Shown here piece by piece: positions 23,893 to 35,433 of a DNA stretch of 64,000 nt; the first letter of the stretch is position 1; the number at the start of each line of letters is the position of its first letter. The notes below the pieces were generated by a model. That model saw nothing but the letters and a program-made list of their open reading frames with translations, searched no databases and was not told the DNA's origin. Origin of the DNA: Lomentospora prolificans (lineage: Eukaryota > Ascomycota > Sordariomycetes > Microascales > Microascaceae); contig JARFXM010000003.1 in NCBI GenBank assembly GCA_029532625.1, positions 496,001 to 560,000 of the forward strand, given 5' to 3'. Made by a program: the position numbers and the translations under genes.

Positions 23893-25647
23893 TCACGACT
23901 GGAGCTCCTCCACGGGAAGGTCCGGATCGTTGACTTGGATGATAGAATCGGCAACCTTCCAGATTTGGAGAAGATTGTCCTCGGCAGCACTGCAAACTAA
24001 CCAAGGATCGTTAGGATTCCAGGTGAAGTCTGCCAAGTGATTGGTGTGGCCTCCGTGCATGAACAACCTGCAAGGGGGTAGATAGTTAGCATAAGCTTAG
24101 AAGAAGAATCTATTATACAAAACTTAAACCAAGAACGATCTCGCAAGGTGTTGACTTACAGCTCTGGCGGACCGTCCTCCTGGTCATCTGGCAATTGCTC
24201 TTCACCCACTTTAGTGAGGTCCCAGAATATGATGCGTCGGTCATAGCTTCCGGATCCAAGGACACCGGGTTCCGTGGGGTGCCAGGAGAGGGAGGTAACA
24301 GCATCGTTATGACCCTCAAGGGTATGTACCTTCTCCTTGACATTTCGAATATCCCAGATGCCAATCGTCTTGTCTCCCGACGCCGTGGCGAAGAGATACT
24401 CGCTGGTAGGGCTAAAGCCGAGGGAGTTGATAGCGTCTGAGTGGCCGCCCTTTGCGATGAGGGCAGCTTTGTCAGTCTCAGGGCGACGTACATCGACGAT
24501 CTGCATCGTCAAATCATCGGACACGGTGCCGATGAAGTTCTTGTTGAAAGGGTGGTACTGAACGTCGTTCACGACGTGACTATGGTGAGTGTACTTGCGT
24601 GCGGGCTTTAGAATGTGGCTGTTGGCCTGAACTGTTTGGAGATCCCTGTGTGACCGGTCAATGATTGATAGCTTGGGAGGATTTCTCGAGAGGACTTTTT
24701 CGAGAGGGCATTCCTTACCAAAGGCACACTGTTTCATCTTCGCTGCCGGAAGCGAGCTTTCCCGCCTCATGGGGATTCCAGCTTAGGCCAAAGCCTTCCT
24801 TCTTGTGGCCGTGGAGTTCGATCTGAGGATTAACCTTGCCCTGAGGTAAGCTGGAATGTTTGGTGCGGTCAAAGATAAGAATCTTGCCATCGACACACAT
24901 GGTCGCGAGAATGTCAGGATTCTGGGGCTGGTATCGAGCCTTGTTAACCTCACCAGGGTGGTCAATCTTCTGGGTAATGTTAAACTTGATCTTGGCGACC
25001 TCGCCAGCCTTTCCATAACCTCCAACCTCGCCCCTGTCCTCATCGAAGTCCTCCGCATTGGGTTCAGCAGTCTTCGGAATCTCCACCTCGGCGACTTGGA
25101 CATAGTTGGGCTTGTCATCGGACGTGTGGGTGCCAATGAGTAGGCGATGGATGCGGACATTCTTGTCAGTGGGTTCCTTGACATCAGGGAACCATTGAGT
25201 GGTGAGGGTGGGCCACTCTAGAGCGGTGCTATCATCCCGAATCAGCACGAATCGACACCCGAAAAGAACGGTGCGGAAGTGCTCACCTAAGGATCATATC
25301 GTAAAGAAAGGGGGTATTCTTCTTCCACGTCTTGTATTCTAGAAAGCGCAATATGTCAGTAATGGAGAAGAGTGCCTCGGGAGCATTGGGGGTGTCTACC
25401 TTCGTTGATGAGCCTATGCTCCTCATTCTCGTTGTCGTCCTCCTCGTACATTGGCACGTCTGCAGTAAGTTACGTTAGTCTTACCCTTCGAGATGGCTAT
25501 ATAGCTCTCGGAAACAAGGTGGAATTTGTTTGTTCGGCTCGGCTTGATGAGTGCGCGGGCCCTCCATCAATTAAGCCGACTGGCGGGAGTGCGAAACAGG
25601 CGCACAATTGATGGAAACGACTTACCATCCACGGGTTCGGGAGCCAT
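23893..25647 (-). CDS. HAT2: Hat2/RbAp48-type WD40 histone chaperone subunit
   Basis: Six exons: 25647-25626, 25459-25400, 25338-25287, 25228-24719, 24645-24160 and 24067-23893, giving 434 aa, the normal length for RBBP4/7 proteins. The N-terminal helix (HRLINEEYKTWKKN) and the CAF1C motif (ILSTALEWPTLTTQW) bind histone H4. They are followed by a seven-bladed WD40 propeller with clear blades such as GHSDAINSLGF...IGIWD and GHNDAVTSLSW...IIFWD. The last blade is GGHTNHLADFTWNP...LLQIWK. The acidic loop DFDEDRGE is typical of the family. In fungi this one protein type serves type B histone acetyltransferase (H4 K5/K12), CAF-1 nucleosome assembly and, where present, PRC2; the Neurospora counterpart is NPF. 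Several family-diagnostic joins (MIL-STALEW, CLW-DLQ, PPEL-LFMHGG) confirm the introns. It is divergently arranged with XRN1 across about 1 kb. Confidence 0.93.
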
Positions 25648-26660
25648 TGTGCTCGATGGATATGTAATTTTCAAGGAAAAATCGTGTCAGGTTGTGATGG
25701 GGAGAGATAGATATGGCACACAAACATCTAGGCCTCGTGAGTTAGAAGTGGAGGGGCGACGAGGAATGAAAAGAGCTTCAATGGATGGAGGTTGGCAAAT
25801 GCGCTGTCATCGCGGTTTGTGTGTAGCTCACCGGGACGCGTTAAGTGAAAGGAACGCCTCAGGAGCACTAGCCACATGGCTTAGTCATGCCCCCCAGTTG
25901 GTAACCTGGTGGGGTGGAAAGAGCTCCCCTGGGGTGACTGTATTAGGGAGGGGCGAACCCTCGCTTCCAAATTACAGTGCACATACAGTAATTTGTTCTA
26001 GAATTGTGGGGCTTTAGTAAGGAAGGCACAGTGTAAATGCCGCTCTGGGCAACCATAGCCTCACCAGGCACCCACACCCCACGAGCCCAGCCATCCATGA
26101 AATGACCACTCCCCTCCAGAACTTCCATTTTCCTTACCTTCCTCTGCCTCACCCACACCTCCCTCTGCCCCACGCTCCTCGGTGCTCTCCAATACCAAAG
26201 GATCAAGCCTCGACTTCCCTCGAGTGACTGCACGGTTGACTCATCCCGCCAGGCTCCGGATCACGACGCTTCCTTAATTATATCTCCGTCTTTTCTCGCA
26301 TCTTAGAGTTGTTTCCGCATCTCGTTCTTTCAGACCGCTGTGTGTGTTACTCCTCTTATGATACGATTCACGAACACTGGCGATATTGATTTTTCGTTTG
26401 ATTGCTGCAGCTAGTAGCATTTTTCTACCCTAGAAGGGATTATCGCATTAGGGCGCCTTTTCGACCTCTTGATATTTTCCATTCATCTCTCAACATCCCC
26501 GTTTTCTATCCTCTTGCTTTCCGTCAGGGTCGTTTCGGTCTGTCGACCATCGTCTTGTTCAGCTACACACTGGAGTCTATAAACGACTAGTAGTGGCCTC
26601 AAACAAGTAAATTTACGTTACGCAACCCATAATACCGGATTTCCACTACATTGAAACACC
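25648..26660. promoter_or_regulatory. shared divergent promoter region of HAT2 and XRN1
   Basis: About 1 kb between two start codons facing away from each other, so it must carry both promoters and leaders. The XRN1-proximal part (26260-26600) is T/C-rich on the plus strand; the HAT2-proximal part is purine-rich on the plus strand, which is pyrimidine-rich in the HAT2 sense. No specific factor site is compelling. Confidence 0.6.
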
Positions 26661-29600
26661 ATGGGGTAAGCTATCGTCAGATGCGCCGGTCGCCACTGTC
26701 ACTGGGCGCTGCTAACCGTTAGCTATTGACAGTGTTCCCAAATTCTTCCGATGGATATCGGAACGATATCCAGGCATCTCGCAGCTCATTGCCGAGAACC
26801 GAATTCCCGAATTCGATTGCCTATACGTATGCGCTCGCCTTGCCGACACCGATCATGAAGTCGGCTCTTCCTTTGCGCCCGGACCGCTAACATCTTGGTG
26901 AATAGCTTGATATGAACGGCATTATCCATAACTGTACCCATAAGGACGCTGGCGAGGATGTTTCCTTCCGCCTCAGCGAAGAGGAAATGTTCATCCGGAT
27001 CTTCAATTACATTGAACACTTGTTCGGCAAGATCAAGCCCAAGCAGCTTTTCTACATGGCGATCGATGGCGTGGCTCCTCGAGCAAAGATGAACCAGCAG
27101 CGAGCTCGCCGCTTCCGGACAGCTCTAGATAACGAGAAGGCTCGCGAAAAAGCCATTGCAGAGGGTGTCGAACTTCCAAAAGAACCCCCATTCGACAGCA
27201 ATTGTATTACGCCAGGTAAGGCCGCTTGCTACCCCCTCAATACACTGTAGCTTCGGGACAAAAGTTCGCTAATAAGACCTAGGAACCGAGTTCATGGCTA
27301 AGTTGACGCAACAACTGAGGTATTTTATCGCCAAGAAAGTCTCCGAAGATTCCGACTGGCAGGGCTGCGAGGTCGTCCTGTCAGGCCACGAGGTTCCGGG
27401 AGAAGGTGAACATAAAATCATGGAGTACATCAGGAACGCGAAAGCTCAGCCTGGTTACAGCCCAGATATTCGCCACTGCCTTTACGGTTTGGACGCAGAT
27501 CTGATTATGCTGGGTCTGCTCAGTCATGACCCGCATTTTTGTCTTCTTCGAGAAGAAGTCACTTTTGGGCGTGCCTCCAAGTCTAAATCCAAGGAATTGG
27601 AGCACCAAAATTTCTACCTCTTGCACCTCTGCATTGTACGAGAATACCTGGAGCTAGAATTCCAGGAACTCAAGGCCCCTGGAGCGCTCAGTTTCCCCTT
27701 CGACCTCGAACGTGTTATCGACGATTTTATTCTCATGGCCTTCTTTGTCGGTAATGATTTCTTGCCTAATCTTCCTTGGCTTCACATCAACGAGGGTGCC
27801 TTAGCCTACATGTTCCGAGTGTATAAGAAGGTCCTACCCCAGTGCGAGGGTTACATCAATGAGCTTGGAGTTATTAACTTGAAGCGCCTTGAGCTGCTCT
27901 TGAACAATCTTTCTCAGGTCGAATTCGATCATTTCGAGAACGATGTTGCCAACGAGAAATGGTTCCAGTCCAAGCAGATTGAGGACAACCTGGGAAATCT
28001 CGGCTCGGCCAAGAAGACTCCGAAGGGCCAGCTAGTAATCACCTCAAACCAGCGGGACCTCTGGAAGAAAAAAATCAAGCCCTTCGTAACTAATAGAGAT
28101 TCAAAACCTTTGAATTTTGGCTCCGGCCTGAAGGCCGAGGACCGAGAGTTTGTCAAGACTCTTGCTGATACTTTACGTCTCCAGTGGTCCACCGAGGAAG
28201 ATGAGAGTGGGCATCGAAATCTCGTTATGCAGTTCCCTCCTAAGCCGGAGGGTGCTGAGGATGACGATGATGACGATGACGAGGAGGCCAACATGGCAGT
28301 CTTCCGAGTGGTTAAGCAATACGACCGCGCTATGGTGGTTGATGTCACTTCCGACCAAGCCCAGGCCAACTATGAAAAAGTTTATCAAGAGAAGTACCAG
28401 GGCTGGAAGGGCAAGTACTACCTCCAAAAATTTGAGTGGCCCTTGGAGTCCTATGACGCCGAGCTCGTCAAGCTTTGCGAGAATTATGTCCAAGGTCTAC
28501 AGTGGGTGCTCTACTACTACTATCGCGGTATCGCGTCCTGGCCCTGGTTCTACGCCTATCACTACTCCCCCCTTATGTCTGGTGAGTTGCCCACTGCTTC
28601 CCGATTCTGTAAACTCTACTTCTAACCTCCATTCAGACGTGGTTAAGGGACTCGGTGCCGATTTGAACTTCAAAAAGGGCGAGCCCTTCCGACCATACGA
28701 GCAGCTTATGGGTGTCCTTCCTGATCGCAGCAAGAGCATCGTTCCCACCGTCTATTGGGAGTTAATGACTGATCCTAAGTCACCGATCTATGATTTCTAC
28801 CCACGGGACTTCGAATTGGATATGAACGGCAAGAAGATGGACTGGGAGGCTGTTGTTAAAATTCCATTCATCGACGAGAAGAGGCTCCTAGAAGCCATGG
28901 CGCCGAAGAACAAACTGTTGTCAGCCGATGAGGACGCTAGAAACCAATTTGGCGTCTCACTGAAATTCACCTATTCCCCTGATGTCGACTTCATCTACCC
29001 TTCCCCTCTGGTTGGCATTTTTCCGGATATACCTAATTGCCACTGCGTCGAGAATATCTTCGAACTCCCAGACACCCAGGGCCTGGAATACAAGGTCGGC
29101 CTGGTCGAAGGTGCCAAGCTCAAAGTTGAGGCACTCGCCGGGTTCCCTACCCTGCACACCTTGCCATACGAGGGCGTCCTTGTCGAAGGTTACGGAATCA
29201 ATGTCTTCCAGTCAGAGAGCCGGAACCCTAGTATGATTATTACCCTCACAGACTCAGATACCCGGTCTAAGCCTGAGTATGCGATCCAGAAGCTCGGTAG
29301 GCGGTGCTTCGTTGGCTACCCTTTCCTTCAAGAGGCAAAAATTATCAAGGTCTCGGATTCTCATTTCAACTACGAGCTTGACGCCAATGGCCGACTCTCT
29401 CAGACTCCCATGACTGGAAAGGAGCTTAACGAGTTCCCCAAGGAGGCGAACTACATTGAGAATTGGCATGCGCGACGACTTGGAATCACCATAGGAACGG
29501 TGGAGGCCCTTGTCCACGTGCATATGCTCAAAGGTCTCGTCAAAACCGAGGCGGGCGCTCTCATCAAGGAGTATGGCGAGAACCCTAGCCTTCGTAGCAC

Positions 29601-31137
29601 ATACGCTTCGCAGACTATCGTGGATGAAGTCGTCAACGAGGACGAGCGCTTCATAGAAAAGGCGGCCGTCCCCATTGAGGAAGAATACCCGGTTAACACC
29701 CAGGCCTTTTTCCTAGGTGACTTCAACTATGGGCGGCCTTTAATCGTCACGGGCCACTCGAACAACAAGGCAGAAATTAGACTTTCCGTCTTGAAGCAGA
29801 AGGAACAGGATTTCGCGAAGAATATTATCCATGAGGCCTTCCGCAATAACCGCTACGTCCCGTCGTTTGCCGTTGCGAAGAAGCTAGGCATTGACGCGCT
29901 TGTCCTAAGCAAGATTACCTCGTCGTACCAGGTCAACACAGTTGGTGGTTTGAAGGTCAACCTGGGTCTGAATCTCAAGTTCGCTGCCAAGGGTCAGAAA
30001 GTCTTGGGCTACTCGCAAAAATCACAGTCCGGTTGGGAGTTCAGTAATACCGCCATTCAGCTGATCGCGAGCTTTATGGTCGCCTTCCCGGACTTCTTTG
30101 CCGCCATGCACAAGGTCGCCGTAAAAAGTGATGTGGCGGATACTGATCTTTGGCCCGACCCAAAGGTCGCAGCGCCGAGGATCAAAGAGATTGGGGCTTG
30201 GTTGAAGCAGCAGGGGATCAACAAGCTCGAACGTGTCCCTCTAGAGGCTGAACAGCTCGACTCGGATGTCGTCATGAAGCTTGCGGAGGCTGGAGCGCAA
30301 GCGTCGGTACTCAACAGTGAACCCGCCGTCAAGACAATGAAAGGTGTCCCACGATCGGCTATTCTCAAGCCGTCCGACACAGAACTTCTATTGGGTAACC
30401 AACATTTCGCTCTTGGGGATCGCGTAACATATGTCTCGGCTGCCGGCAAGGTACCCCTCAGCGTTCGTGGTACAGTGGTCGGCATCTCGCGCACCGCGAC
30501 CGCACTTCTCTTGGATGTTGTCTGGGACCAGGCCTTCATGAGCGGCAATACCCTCGGCGACCGTACTCCTCCATTCCGTGGCCAGACTGTGCCAGCGTCC
30601 TCTGTGCTCAATACCACAAACAAGCAGGTCGTAGCAGGCTCGAAGGCCGCCCTTGGCAAGAATCCTGTTAAGCCTATCTCTTCTCTGACTACGAGTTCGT
30701 ATGACACGACTGGCATGCCCCAATATAGAGATGCACCCGCCCCTCCCCCTCTTAGAGGAGGGTGGAGTGGAGCTATCAATGGCCGGGGTCGTGGCAATGG
30801 GCAGGGACGCGGGAATCGTGGCGGTCAGCCTGGTAGCGCTGCTAACCTAGCTCATCGGCCCCATCCCAGCCCTGGGGCCAAGCAGCAGGGCGTTGGCTCG
30901 GGTACGAACAGTCCACGAGGAGGGCGTGGTCGGGGACGAGGCAGCCATACCGCGTCGCCCTACACCCCAGCCTCGGGTGCCCATTCTCCTGCCGAACCTG
31001 GGCAATACAACGCCGTTCCGCCTCCCCAGAATCTTGACACGCCTACCAACGGGCGCGGGCGGGGCAGAGGGCGTGGACGAGGCAATGGCCGTGGTCGAGG
31101 CGGCCCCAACAGAGGTCGCGGGGGACCGGGACCGTAG
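26661..31137 (+). CDS. XRN1: 5'-3' exoribonuclease 1 (Xrn1/Kem1)
   Basis: Five exons: 26661-26665, 26733-26826, 26906-27215, 27283-28581 and 28637-31137, giving 1402 aa. The first exon is just ATGGG, and the join gives MGVPKFFRWISERYP, the invariant Xrn N-terminus. Catalytic signatures follow: LDMNGIIHNC, PKQLFYMAIDGVAPRAKMNQQR, GEGEHKIMEYIR, GLDADLIMLGL and FFVGNDFLPNLP. These carry the conserved acidic residues of the magnesium site. An acidic Asp/Glu run lies near 28255-28290. The D1, PAZ/Tudor-like D2, winged helix and SH3-like domains fill most of exon 5 (WHARRLGITIGTVEALVHVH and LGDRVTYVSAAGKVPLSVRG). The last 120 or so residues are Pro/Gly/RG-rich. The enzyme degrades decapped, 5'-monophosphorylated mRNA in the cytoplasm and is a P-body component. 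Another open frame begins at 28150, but only its part after 28637 belongs to this protein. Confidence 0.96.
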
Positions 31138-32093
31138 GCCGAGTCTTTTCACCTCTCATTCTAGAAGGTGAGGGAAGCCTATCCCCGGGGAAGCTTACCT
31201 CCCCGGGGAAGCTTACCCACGAGCCCATCTCTAGATTACCATTACCATTTCCTTTTCTTTCTTCCTTTCTTTTTTTTGCGCTTTTCCGGCGATGTTGCTT
31301 ACCATGTTTTCTTTCCCCTCCTGTATATCATCTTCGATCCATCTTTCGCGGGGTAGATGCGCAGGAGTTGTTGGCTTCCAGAGACACACACCCTCTAAAT
31401 ATGTTTTATCACCTTCTGTTACGAAGAGACGAAGCTGATGTATGGTTTACACGGTAACTTTGCGGACACCACATACCATTGCATCTTAAATGTTTGCATC
31501 TACTCCCGGACCCCGGGCGGGGGGGCGTCATGTGTTTTCTTCAATATAACGCATGAGGTTTACATAGGTTGGCACCGCGGCATGGGAGGGGAAAAGCCTG
31601 GTCGTGTATGGAAATGAGCCCGGATCACCATCTGTGCTCGCGTGTTATTTTGAGCGGTCATTTCTTGTTTTTCATCGCAACTCTTGGTCCTTTGGGGTGC
31701 AGGACACTAAACAGAGGGCTCTGTGGTATGTTGGGTTTTCCTTCATGGAGGGGCTAGCATCAAGCGGGTGTCGTCATGGTAGCTATTCTTTCCAGCACTC
31801 TGTGTGCTACGATGCCGCATGAAGTAGTGTTCCATGGTCGGGTCGGGTTTGATCCTATCCGATGCTGGTGTTTGAATGTTTGTACCTGTAACCTGGCAAC
31901 ACAGGGAGCGCCTACGCCTATAGCTACCCGTTTGTTTGGTCGGTCACGAGTGACTTTTGCACGGAAGAGCATCGAAAAGCTACATAGACAAGAAATGTAT
32001 TCCATTACGCCTCTGTTTAACCCGTCTCGACAGACCCAACCCAGAGCACCGTCTGGTCATCCACCATGTCTACAGAATGAGCCCTTTAACCCG
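31138..32093. other. convergent 3' flank of XRN1 and SPC3
   Basis: Spacer of about 0.95 kb between two stop codons. It contains an 18-bp tandem duplication just after XRN1 and T/C-rich sequence at 31235-31330. No gene is supportable. Confidence 0.55.
31183..31218. repeat. 18-bp perfect-looking tandem duplication
   Basis: Two adjacent copies of an 18-base unit beginning CCCCGGGGAAGCTTACC, each holding the palindromes CCCCGGGG and AAGCTT. It starts 46 bases after the XRN1 stop codon, so it should lie in the 3' untranslated region. Confidence 0.9.
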
Positions 32094-33052
32094 CTAGTAC
32101 TTGTTCTTTATCGATGGGAAGCTGAAGGCTTTGCTCACGCCACCCTTCATTGCCTCCCACTTTCCAAAAGCACTTTCCAAGTTCCATGTGAGCATGCCAA
32201 CCCAAGGCTGGACGTTGTAGTGTAGGCGGAGCTTGACGTTTTCGACATCGGCGACCTTTCCGGAAGGGTGGGTGATCTGGTACTTGGGGCGCTGGTTGCG
32301 GAGCTTGAGGATGCCTCTGTACGAATCTTGTCAGCCAAGCACATTCTTTGTTCCCCCTTTTTTTTTCTTTTTTTTCCCTCCCTCCCCTACATGATCGCGC
32401 ATGCAAGCAATGCCACCGCTGCGCCGGAAACTGGGAAACGGGGAAAACTTACCGACTAGGATCGATGCTCTTCCCCGCCGCGCTCTTCTTCAGCTTCTTC
32501 ATGGTGGCGGGGCCGACATTGGCAAGGTGATCGGAGCTGGGGCTGGTGATGATGGAATCCCAGATGACGGCGGTGTTGGTGGCGTTGGAGCCGGCGGGGG
32601 CGTCGATGTCGGGCCACTCTGCGGTGACGTAGACGAATAGTTGTTTGGTGTTCCAGGTGAAGAGGGAGGAGAGGTCGGCGTCGAGGGAGAACTTGATGGA
32701 GGCGTGTTCTTCCTTTTTGGGGGAGTAGTAGTGGACGCGGCCCTTGGTACTGTTGGTTGGGGTTGAGGGGCGTGTCAGTATATTTCCGGGTCCTTGTTTT
32801 TACTTTTATATATATATATATATTTCTTTCTTGCTTTGGGTTTTTGTCTACGGTCGTGGACGGGGGTGGGAAAATGGGGGAGGAGAAGGAGGAGGACGAG
32901 GGAACTGACACTGAGATGTTGTCGACCCTGAGAGTTCCGCTGGGGGTCCGCGGCGCAAGGAGGTCGGAGAGGGCTATGAAGCCGCCGAGGACGAAGACGA
33001 CGGTTGTGAAGAAGCTAAATGTGTTTTGGAGGCGTGTTAATGAGTTGTACAT
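32094..33052 (-). CDS. SPC3: signal peptidase complex subunit 3 (Spc3/SPC22-23)
   Basis: Three exons: 33052-32910, 32749-32453 and 32316-32094, giving 220 aa. A short cytoplasmic N-terminus (MYNSLTRLQN) precedes a single membrane anchor at about residues 10-31 (FSFFTTVVFVLGGFIALSDL). The lumenal beta-rich domain has the family core KGRVHYYSPKKEEHASIKF, LDADLSSLFTWNTKQLFVYVTAEW and a C-terminal GMLTWNLESAFGKW. An N-glycosylation site (NATN) is present, as expected for the lumenal side. Spc3 is an essential non-catalytic subunit of the ER signal peptidase and is needed for cleavage of signal peptides. I used the downstream ATG rather than one nine codons upstream because family members begin a few residues before LQN. 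The first intron has a GTCAGT donor and a TA microsatellite inside it. The paired CCAAT boxes at 33475 and 33511 lie upstream. Confidence 0.9.
32807..32823. repeat. TA microsatellite inside SPC3 intron 1
   Basis: A short TA dinucleotide run within the first intron of SPC3 (32750-32909), with T-rich sequence on both sides. Confidence 0.9.
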
Positions 33053-33474
33053 GGTGGGCGACGCTGGTCTGGAGACCAAAGCGGTATCGATTCGGAGGGG
33101 AAAAGGTGTTTTTGGCTATGGTGTAGAGATGCCTCGTGCAGGCGTCGAGCGGCGTGCGTGGTATGAACCCAAAACGGAAAAGAAAGAAAAAACCAAGATC
33201 CGAACTATTTTCAAACGAGAAGAAAGAAGCAAAGAAGTTTGCGGAAAGTCACCACATGGGGATCTAGAAGGGGCGTGTTGGGTCTGTCACCGAGAGTAGG
33301 AGACGACGTGGCTTGGAGGTGGATTCGAGTGGTGTAGTAGCACGAAGCTGTCTCTTTGTCGTCCATCCGGGAGGCCACGAAGCTTGAACTGGGACGTGGA
33401 CGCAATCGCAGTGTTAAAAGGTACGTACCGCAAGTTATGGGCGAAGCTGGGGGCGGGTGGGTTTTGATTTTAGG

Positions 33475-33515
33475 CCAATCAAAGCAGTGTATCGCTTATT
33501 GATTTTAGAGCCAAT
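33475..33515 (+). promoter_or_regulatory. paired CCAAT boxes upstream of SPC3
   Basis: CCAAT occurs at 33475-33479 and again at 33511-33515, 36 bases apart. Each is preceded by the same TTGATTTTAG word. The pair lies about 420-460 bases above the SPC3 start codon and just beyond the stop of the small secreted gene. CCAAT is the core site of the fungal HAP/CBC complex; binding here is inferred. Confidence 0.4.
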
Positions 33516-33890
33516 GGGATTTCGATTCTCAACGTCACCTCTACTTAATATTAACCTCTGGCCCTCGGGCAGTAAAGACACGGAGGAGATGTAAATCAGA
33601 ATTCTCAATGGGCAAGACCCTTTTTAGACTGGACTCTACTACTCTGTGTATGCTCGAGAGGATATGCAGAATTCTGCAACTTGACCTCTTGTCTCCAAAT
33701 GGGTCGTGTAGCTCCCTGCTTCCTTGCACCTACATACCAATGCGCATCAACTGCATCGCCAACTCGGAAACAAATCAAAGAAAGGAAACGAGAATAACTT
33801 CTCGTCTCAAACAGTACTGTGAGGACTTCCTTATACTTCTCCACCAAACTGATCAAGAATAAAAAAAGGAATGAAACAGCACGCGCCAAA

Positions 33891-34644
33891 TTAGCAGTCA
33901 TCAGCACCGACAATGACCGCCATACCATCATTATCCCAAGCCTTCCCCCTCACCCCAATCTTCGTATCCGGAAGGACTATTGTCGGGCACCAAACTTTCG
34001 AGATGCTCCACGCAAAATCCGCCACGTAATCCCACGAAACTTCCTTCTTGCGCGGCCCGCCCTCGTGGGGCTCCCAGCACAAGTAGATGGCCGAGTCGTA
34101 GGAGCAGCTGACACGGGTGCACACCGGTACCTCCATACGAGCGCTATCCTTGACACTGTCGTGTAGGTAGCTGATACCGAAAAAGATGTCGAACTGTTTG
34201 GCGAAGTATCCGTGGCTGCAGTCGAGGCCGCGGGGGTGGACGTCGGGGATTGGGCCGTTCCAGTAGTTGCTGTTAGGCATATTGGCTCCGCTGGCGAGGA
34301 GGGCGTGGTGGGAGGGGTTCGCCGCGCGGATCTGCGCTAGCACTTCTTGGATGGTGCCGTGGAGGGTTATGGTCTCGTTGTTGGGGCTGTAGGGGCCTGT
34401 GAAGGAGGCCGGGATGATGGTAAAGCCTTCGGCTTGGAGCTCCTTGGCGAGGTTGACTTTTGGCTTGTTGGAGTCTACTGCGGAGCTCGCAAAGGCCTAT
34501 GTTGAGGAGGGGTTGTTAGATATGTGCTGCTATAGGAAGAGACAGGGCGAATAGACTTTGGGGATGGCATTCAAATGACTATAGAGCATGGGGACCTACC
34601 TCGCCTAGAACTAGGAGAAGGCTAAAAATAGCGGGGACTTTCAT
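33891..34644 (-). CDS. small secreted cysteine-containing protein, candidate effector
   Basis: Two exons, 34644-34600 and 34496-33891, give 216 aa. The intron (GTAGGT...CATAG, with branch ATCTAAC) falls at the end of the signal peptide, joining MKVPAIFSLLLVLGE to AFASSAVDS. There is no second hydrophobic segment and no GPI-like tail. The first half of the mature protein has no cysteine. The second half has six, including the C-terminal residue, in the order DC...PVC-TRVSC...YLC...WC...DC, so up to three disulfides are possible. One NET glycosylation sequon is present. The stretch CTRVSCSYDSAIYLCW resembles a motif I have seen in small secreted ascomycete proteins of unknown function; I know no enzymatic role for it. 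It could be a host-interaction effector, an antimicrobial protein or a wall-associated protein. The neighbours are housekeeping genes and give no hint. Confidence 0.78.
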
Positions 34645-35433
34645 CGTGACTGATAATTCACGTATCAAAAGTAACTAAATGGAATCTTTGGTGATGGATG
34701 TGTCAATTTCCAAGTAGTTGCGAAGATTCGTGATAGATTGGAGTGCGAGAGAAGAGCAGGCGAGGTATGACAAGAGACCATGAGAGATAATGTGTATCTG
34801 GAATTTCCATTCGCTTCCATGCTCCAGTATATCAGCTCGCCCGGCTAAAAATGAGGACAGGAAAGTCCATTCCAAAGCTATAGACAGTCATCTTGTACCC
34901 TCTGGGTCACAAGTCGCTATGGTTAGAGTGGCTGCTGTGGTGGGCTACTTCCTGTTTTGTGGGGCCTTGATAGCATCTATTGATCAGATCAATGTTAGAC
35001 TTGAACCATCCTTTCACAGAACGGAAGGAACAGCCAGGCTGTATAACATAGCGCCTCCGCGACCTGCTTCTTTGATCGGGTCCCTACGTGGACACGACAA
35101 TACCACACACAATACACGAGAGCCACGCATGATTTGGCCCGTTTCGGTGGCTATCGACGATATGCTTCAAGAGTAGTCTAAATTCGTATTATACAAATCA
35201 TACATATTCATATGCGTCCGGCTGAGCCGCGACTGACCACAGATGTCCGGGTATGCCCTGTCTATGCCAACCAATATAATCTTACAAGCGTTTTGTACAG
35301 AAAAAAAAAAAAAGACAAAAAAAAGGAAAAAAAAGATAAACCCCGAGTGTCTCTGTGTGTGGTATGTGTTCTCTCCTTCCCCCGTCATCTTTTCTTCTTT
35401 TCATCATCTACACGCCAATAGTTCGACGCCACT
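34645..35433. other. intergenic: promoter of the secreted-protein gene and PET127 3' flank
   Basis: About 0.8 kb between two minus-strand genes. It holds an A-rich block at 35300-35340. A 128-codon plus-strand frame at 34790-35176 has no recognisable sequence and is judged spurious. Confidence 0.5.

Noticed and set aside
28150..31137. 995-codon frame starting at 28150
   Set aside because: The part before 28637 is out of frame with XRN1 exon 4 and reads as low-complexity Ser/Arg sequence. Only the part from 28637 on is real, as XRN1 exon 5.
34790..35176. 128-codon plus-strand frame between the secreted-protein gene and PET127
   Set aside because: It overlaps the expected promoter of the secreted-protein gene and shows no domain, signal peptide or codon bias.
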